Positions 6,844 through 10,255 of a stretch of DNA of 10,255 nucleotides are shown here, in pieces. Location of the stretch: the NCBI GenBank assembly GCA_020630145.1, contig JAHDBX010000029.1, positions 1 through 10,255 on the forward strand. Reading direction: 5' to 3'. The DNA comes from Gammaproteobacteria bacterium (GTDB taxonomy: Bacteria; Pseudomonadota; Gammaproteobacteria; HTCC5015). Under the pieces are notes generated by a model. It saw only the letters and a program-made list of their open reading frames with translations, searched no databases and was not told the origin of the DNA. Position 1 is the stretch's first letter; each line of letters opens with the position of its first letter. The position numbers were made by a program, and so were the translations under genes.

Positions 6844-8844
6844 TTAAAAGTTAAAGCCTATCTCGATATTGAATAGCTTTTCAACATGATTTCTTGTGTT
6901 ATATTCTCTATCCTTATTAAGTAATTTGTTGGCAGAAAGACTTAACCATCTTTTATCTATACCAGAAGTTTGGTATTTGTAAAAAATATTCAAGTAAGTG
7001 AAATCGTTTGTAAGGCCTGCATCTAACATGCGAACATCGCTATAGTGGTGCAATGTACTGCTTAAAGTTGTCATGTTCCTGTTGTACATAAGATAGAAAA
7101 AGAAGATATTTTCAGGCACAGCTTCGGTGTATTCATCTCCAATATCATTGCCTGAAGCTTTTATTTTTGAGTAGCCTGTGGCTACACGGTAATGTTTAAA
7201 TCGTCTGTCAAAAGAAACCTCATAGCCTGTTGTTTCTAATGAGTCTGTATTGCTGAAGTCTATAGGGCTTGTTTCAGGTGATGAAATTAAATTTTTGATT
7301 TTATTAGAAAATATTTTCGCATCAAAATTATAATGGTCTTTTATTGAGTGTAGTTGATAAGCTAATTCGTTAGACCTTATGACTTCTCTTTTTAACCCTC
7401 CAGAACTTAACCATATCTGTATGGGTATGTCAGAGGTACCTATTAATGATTGTATTAATGCATTATTGCTGCTATTTAGTTCTAAATTGCCTTGGTAATC
7501 TGAAAACTCCTCTAAGCCAATAGGTGAACGTGATGCTTTAGAGTAGGTGTAGCGGATAGATCTATTTTGGCTAAGCCGATATAAGATGCTAGCCTTAGGC
7601 ATGCTGTCTGACCCTGTTATTTCATTGTCTTCTAGCATTATGCCAAGGTTAAATAAAAATTTATCCTGTTGGTATTCGCCATTATAAAAAACTCTGTGTT
7701 GTGTCGTGCTGATGGGCTGGTCTCTATTGAAATACTGTTTTATGTTTTGTTCATCATAACGTGTGCTTATGCCTGTGATATATCGGTATTTGTCATTGAT
7801 ACCTCTGTGAGGTTGGTAGGTTAGTTCTATTTCCTGCTTTACCGTAAAGATAGAGTAATCAAGGTTGTTGAATGCACCTATAGAGCTATCTAGTAGGTTG
7901 TCGCTATAAGGGCTTGTATCTATGCTGTTGAATTCGAGCAATTCTCTAAGTGATACATCAACACTGTATATATCATCACTGGTGTTTTTATCATAAAAGT
8001 ACTGTAGCGATAGTACATCGCCATTTGCATTGCTTTTTTCCCATTTTATACGTGAAAAATAGTTTTCTATATCTGTATCCCTGATGATATCAAGGCTTTG
8101 ATCATTGCCAACTTCCCTTAAACCATTGATGTAGCCACTTTCAATAGTAATGGTATTTTCTGCTGTAGGCTTGTAGTTGTATGTTGCATATATCTTATTG
8201 CTACTTTGGGCGTCGTTGCGAGAGTCAAAACCATCATCAGTTTTACGTGACAAAGTAAAAGCGTAATTCCAGTCTTCGCCTAGTAAGGCTTGGTTGATAT
8301 AAGTTTCCGTGTAGTTATTGTTGCCAATTTTAGTATGTATATTCGATTTGCTTGATGAAACAGCCTGTTTAGTTGTAATACTGATAACGCCATTAAAGGA
8401 ATTGGAGCCGTAAAGTGCTGAGTTAGGGCCACGGATAACTTCAATGCGTTCGATATCATGTACGCCAAATGGTATGTCAGCCCAAAATACGCCGCTGAAT
8501 AGTGGAGAGTAAATAGGCCTGCCGTTGATGAGTACCTGCAAATGCCTTGCGTATTCATGACCTAGGCCATGATAGGTTGCGACGGGTGAATTACCATCGG
8601 CATAGCCAACAACAAAGCCAGGTACTAAGCGTAAAAGTTCAGGTATATCGTTGGCGCCAGAAGCACTTATCATTTCTTGATCGATAATGGTAACAGACGA
8701 TGTTGCTTCTATTAGCGGTTGTTCTAACCTTGATGCTGATAATACAACGGGTAAGTCTTCAAAGTAGTAGTCTTCGTTAATGCTTTCTGCCCAGCTTATA
8801 CTAGGGAGTAAAAAGGATAGCAATGTCAGTTGTAAACGGCGCAT
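6844..8844 (-). CDS. TonB-dependent outer-membrane receptor
   Basis: Gated outer-membrane barrel driven by TonB/ExbBD. The 666 residues begin with a signal peptide (MRRLQLTLLSFLLPSISWA, cleavage likely before ES at 20). A TonB-box-like segment follows (about 30-40, DLPVVLSASRL). The plug domain (about 45-160) has VTIIDQEMI, DIPELLRLVPGF, VLINGRPIYSP and the signature DIERIEVIRGPNSALYGSNS with VISITT. The rest is a beta-barrel rich in aromatic-ended strands, ending in phenylalanine (IGFNF), as expected for BAM-assembled barrels. The LPVVLSASRL and YHGLGHEYARHLQVLINGR segments resemble, from memory, a receptor subgroup often encoded beside orphan ABC_sub_bind proteins and signalling proteins rather than classical siderophore receptors. 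It is the first gene of the operon; ATG 8844 is preceded by GAG seven bases upstream. The substrate is unknown; there is no N-terminal FecA-type signalling extension. Confidence 0.93.
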   Translation of the reverse strand: MRRLQLTLLSFLLPSISWAESINEDYYFEDLPVVLSASRLEQPLIEATSSVTIIDQEMISASGANDIPELLRLVPGFVVGYADGNSPVATYHGLGHEYARHLQVLINGRPIYSPLFSGVFWADIPFGVHDIERIEVIRGPNSALYGSNSFNGVISITTKQAVSSSKSNIHTKIGNNNYTETYINQALLGEDWNYAFTLSRKTDDGFDSRNDAQSSNKIYATYNYKPTAENTITIESGYINGLREVGNDQSLDIIRDTDIENYFSRIKWEKSNANGDVLSLQYFYDKNTSDDIYSVDVSLRELLEFNSIDTSPYSDNLLDSSIGAFNNLDYSIFTVKQEIELTYQPHRGINDKYRYITGISTRYDEQNIKQYFNRDQPISTTQHRVFYNGEYQQDKFLFNLGIMLEDNEITGSDSMPKASILYRLSQNRSIRYTYSKASRSPIGLEEFSDYQGNLELNSSNNALIQSLIGTSDIPIQIWLSSGGLKREVIRSNELAYQLHSIKDHYNFDAKIFSNKIKNLISSPETSPIDFSNTDSLETTGYEVSFDRRFKHYRVATGYSKIKASGNDIGDEYTEAVPENIFFFYLMYNRNMTTLSSTLHHYSDVRMLDAGLTNDFTYLNIFYKYQTSGIDKRWLSLSANKLLNKDREYNTRNHVEKLFNIEIGFNF

Positions 8845-8862
8845 TTACGTTCTCATAAATTA

Positions 8863-8889
8863 GTTACAGCGGCTTCTGGTTGCTATAAT
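8863..8889 (+). promoter_or_regulatory. Candidate extended -10 promoter of cysM
   Basis: TGCTATAAT at 8881-8889 is an extended -10 element with a perfect TATAAT hexamer. The -35 is weak (GTTACA at 8863-8868, spacer 15), which an extended -10 can tolerate. The leader to cysM would be about 64 bases. The opposite strand of the same bases gives TATTAT, so a receptor-operon promoter may overlap here; no convincing -35 was found for it. Confidence 0.4.
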
Positions 8890-8911
8890 AATCAATTTAT
8901 TGGTATCGTAC

Positions 8912-8940
8912 AGATATTTTCATATCTTTGTGATTTCACA
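8912..8940. promoter_or_regulatory. Two adjacent short inverted repeats in the receptor/cysM divergent region
   Basis: AGATAT-TTTC-ATATCT occupies 8912-8927 and TGTGA-TT-TCACA occupies 8929-8940, one base apart. They lie downstream of the cysM -10 candidate and about 70-95 bp upstream of the receptor start, where an operator might be. No known regulator is assigned. The arms are short (6 and 5 bp) and chance cannot be excluded in AT-rich DNA. Confidence 0.3.
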
Positions 8941-8959
8941 CATAGCAATTAGGTTTTAA

Positions 8960-9850
8960 ATGATGTCTTTTGAAACAATAGAAAACCATGTTGGTAATAC
9001 GCCGTTGGTAAAAATGCAGCGAATGGTAAATATTGGTAGCAATACTCTTTTACTAAAGCTCGAAGGCAATAACCCGGCTGGCTCTGTTAAAGATAGGCCG
9101 GCATTTTCAATGATTTCGCGAGCAGAGCGGCGTGGTGATATTAAACCTGGTGACACTTTGATTGAGGCTACAAGTGGTAATACGGGTATTGCTTTGGCAA
9201 TGGTTGCGGCTATGCGAGGTTATAAAATGGTGCTAATTATGCCTGAGAATGCCAGTGCTGAACGAACTGCTGTTATGCAGGCATATGGTGCAGAAATTAT
9301 TCATGTGAGCAAAGAAGCCAGCATGATGGGCGCTCGTGACTTAGCTTTGGAGATGGAAGAAGAGGGCAAGGGCATTGTTTTAAACCAGTTTGCAAACGCT
9401 GATAACCCTTTAGCGCACTATGAAACGACTGGCCCTGAAATATGGCGTGATACCCAGGGTAAAATTACGCACTTTGTCAGCTCAATGGGCACAACAGGAA
9501 CGATAGTCGGTACGTCTAGGTATTTAAAAGAGCAATGTTCCGATGTACAGATAATTGGCGTTCAACCAACGGATGGCTCGGTGATCTCAGGTATTCGCCG
9601 TTGGCCACCAGAGTATGTGCCTAGCATTTTCACAGACGACAATATTGATCAAGTTATCGATGTTAGCCAGCAAGATGCTGAAGATTATTCCAGGCGATTG
9701 GCCAGACAAGAGGGTATTTTTTGCGGTATTTCTTCCGGCGGTGCTGTTGCTGCTGCACTAAGTCTAATGAAAGATTTAGATAATGCTGTGGTTGTAACGA
9801 TTATTTGTGATAGAGGTGATCGCTATGTTTCAACCGGTGTTTTTAACTGA
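8960..9850 (+). CDS. cysM: Cysteine synthase B (O-acetylserine sulfhydrylase B) CysM
   Basis: PLP-dependent cytoplasmic enzyme that makes cysteine from O-acetylserine and sulfide, or S-sulfocysteine from thiosulfate. The 296 residues are close to the E. coli length (303). The PLP lysine is K44 in NNPAGSVKDR. The substrate loop TSGNTG is at 71-76, the phosphate-binding loop GTTGT at 177-181, and the pyridine-nitrogen region GISSGGA at 256-262. GIRRWPPEY (211-219) and the C-terminal CDRGDRYVSTGVF are typical of CysM rather than CysK. ATG 8960 has AGG six bases upstream; ATG 8963 (MSFETIE) is also possible and aligns better with the E. coli N-terminus. In pseudomonads cysM is followed by rlmD and relA; here it is instead followed by a terminator and a convergent FHA gene. 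It needs PLP, which the pdxJ pathway supplies, but no co-regulation is visible. Confidence 0.97.
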   Translation: MMSFETIENHVGNTPLVKMQRMVNIGSNTLLLKLEGNNPAGSVKDRPAFSMISRAERRGDIKPGDTLIEATSGNTGIALAMVAAMRGYKMVLIMPENASAERTAVMQAYGAEIIHVSKEASMMGARDLALEMEEEGKGIVLNQFANADNPLAHYETTGPEIWRDTQGKITHFVSSMGTTGTIVGTSRYLKEQCSDVQIIGVQPTDGSVISGIRRWPPEYVPSIFTDDNIDQVIDVSQQDAEDYSRRLARQEGIFCGISSGGAVAAALSLMKDLDNAVVVTIICDRGDRYVSTGVFN

Positions 9851-9871
9851 GTAAGTTAGGTGCTGCTTTTA

Positions 9872-9917
9872 CACATCATAAAAAAAGCCGCTTTAAAGCG
9901 GCTTTTTTTATGATGTG
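9872..9917. terminator. Bidirectional intrinsic terminator between cysM and the FHA gene
   Basis: A perfect 46-bp palindrome with 23-bp arms and no unpaired centre: CACATCAT, seven A, then GCCGCTTT, mirrored. The GC-rich core (GCCGCTTTAAAGCGGC, 9887-9902) is followed by seven T on either strand, so it can end both cysM (+) and the convergent FHA gene (-). It sits 21 bp after the cysM stop and 13 bp from the FHA stop. Confidence 0.93.
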
Positions 9918-9930
9918 CATTAAGCTTGCC

Positions 9931-10255
9931 TTACGATAAGAAAAACTCCATTTTAACGCTGGCAACTTCAATAATGTCATGATCGTTAAGTGCGGTTGCT
10001 TGAGTGCCTATAGAGGCACCATTAATAATAGGCGTTTGGTTATTAGGGCCGCCTTCAACATGAATAACGAAGTAGCCTTGAGGCCTACGAGTAATAGCTG
10101 CAACTTGAGTGCCCGGTTTGCCTATTGTTGTCAATGCTTTGGAAAGAGTAAGCTCTTTACCAGCATTGGCACCAGAAAGTATCTGTAAGCGACCTGCTTG
10201 ACCTGCGGATGGCGCGGTAGCTTTTTTCGACTCTTCCTGAACAATTTTATTGACG
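9931..10255 (-). CDS. FHA-domain protein, C-terminal part (5' end outside the window)
   Basis: The minus-strand frame is open from the right edge to TAA at 9933-9931, giving 107 visible residues. A TTG at 10134 is not the start, because the same frame continues upstream with sensible sequence. The fragment starts with a polar, Ala/Lys/Glu-rich linker (VNKIVQEESKKATAPSAGQA) and then an FHA fold: GRLQILSGANAGKELTL, TTIGKPGTQVAAITRR, GYFVIHVEGG, PIINGASIG, LNDHDIIEVASVKMEFFL at the C-terminus. FHA domains usually bind phosphothreonine peptides. Here the canonical GR is GK, and the SxxH motif is not visible, while the NG turn is kept, so phospho-binding is uncertain. The N-terminal part, which would tell its role, is not in the window. 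It shares the palindromic terminator with cysM. Confidence 0.82.
   Translation of the reverse strand, partial: VNKIVQEESKKATAPSAGQAGRLQILSGANAGKELTLSKALTTIGKPGTQVAAITRRPQGYFVIHVEGGPNNQTPIINGASIGTQATALNDHDIIEVASVKMEFFLS

Noticed and set aside
6844..8844. Calling the receptor a siderophore or cobalamin (BtuB) receptor
   Set aside because: The plug and barrel signatures are general, there is no ligand-specific motif or synthesis gene nearby, and the neighbours point to signalling instead.
8885..8905. Fur box upstream of the TonB receptor gene
   Set aside because: The best alignment to the 19-base Fur consensus matched only about 10 positions, as expected by chance in AT-rich DNA, so iron regulation is not supported.
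8929..8940. CRP/cAMP receptor protein site (TGTGA/TCACA)
   Set aside because: The half sites fit but the spacer is 2 bases rather than the required 6, so it cannot bind CRP in the usual way.
9931..10134. A complete 67-residue protein starting at TTG 10134
   Set aside because: The same frame continues upstream to the window edge and encodes the first strands of an FHA domain, so this is an internal codon.

Overview
The window looks like a chromosomal segment of a low-to-moderate GC gammaproteobacterium. The PdxJ and CysM proteins read very close to their enterobacterial and pseudomonad relatives. The hybrid kinase has full BarA/GacS architecture, and the fragment at the left edge resembles YgfX. 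I cannot name the genus; a marine group related to Cellvibrionales or Pseudomonadales is only a guess. No tRNA, rRNA, CRISPR array, transposase or phage gene was seen.

Layout, left to right. At the left edge is the 3' end of a small YgfX-like membrane protein gene (+). It converges with a 742-residue CHASE2 adenylate cyclase gene (-). A 92-bp divergent promoter region separates the cyclase from pdxJ (+). The end of pdxJ overlaps by 8 bp the end of a three-gene minus-strand operon. In transcription order the operon encodes a TonB-dependent outer-membrane receptor, a periplasmic ABC-type substrate-binding protein with no permease or ATPase beside it, and a BarA/GacS-type hybrid histidine kinase. 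A 115-bp divergent region with two short inverted repeats separates the receptor from cysM (+). cysM ends at a long perfect palindromic bidirectional terminator shared with a convergent gene (-) for an FHA-domain protein, cut by the right edge.

How the genes fit together. PdxJ makes pyridoxine 5'-phosphate, and CysM is a PLP enzyme of cysteine synthesis; both are housekeeping genes. The interest lies in the operon between them. The three proteins would sit in the outer membrane, periplasm and inner membrane, and the genes are tightly packed (short gap, then an 8-bp overlap). This suggests one trans-envelope sensing pathway in which a ligand taken up or detected by the receptor is presented by the binding protein to the kinase. 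The kinase matches BarA/GacS along its whole length, including the periplasmic sensor. In Pseudomonas aeruginosa gacS also lies close to cysM with a TonB receptor gene (pirA) between them. This may therefore be the ancestral Gac locus with receptor and binding-protein genes joined to it. The module also looks more AT-rich than its flanks.
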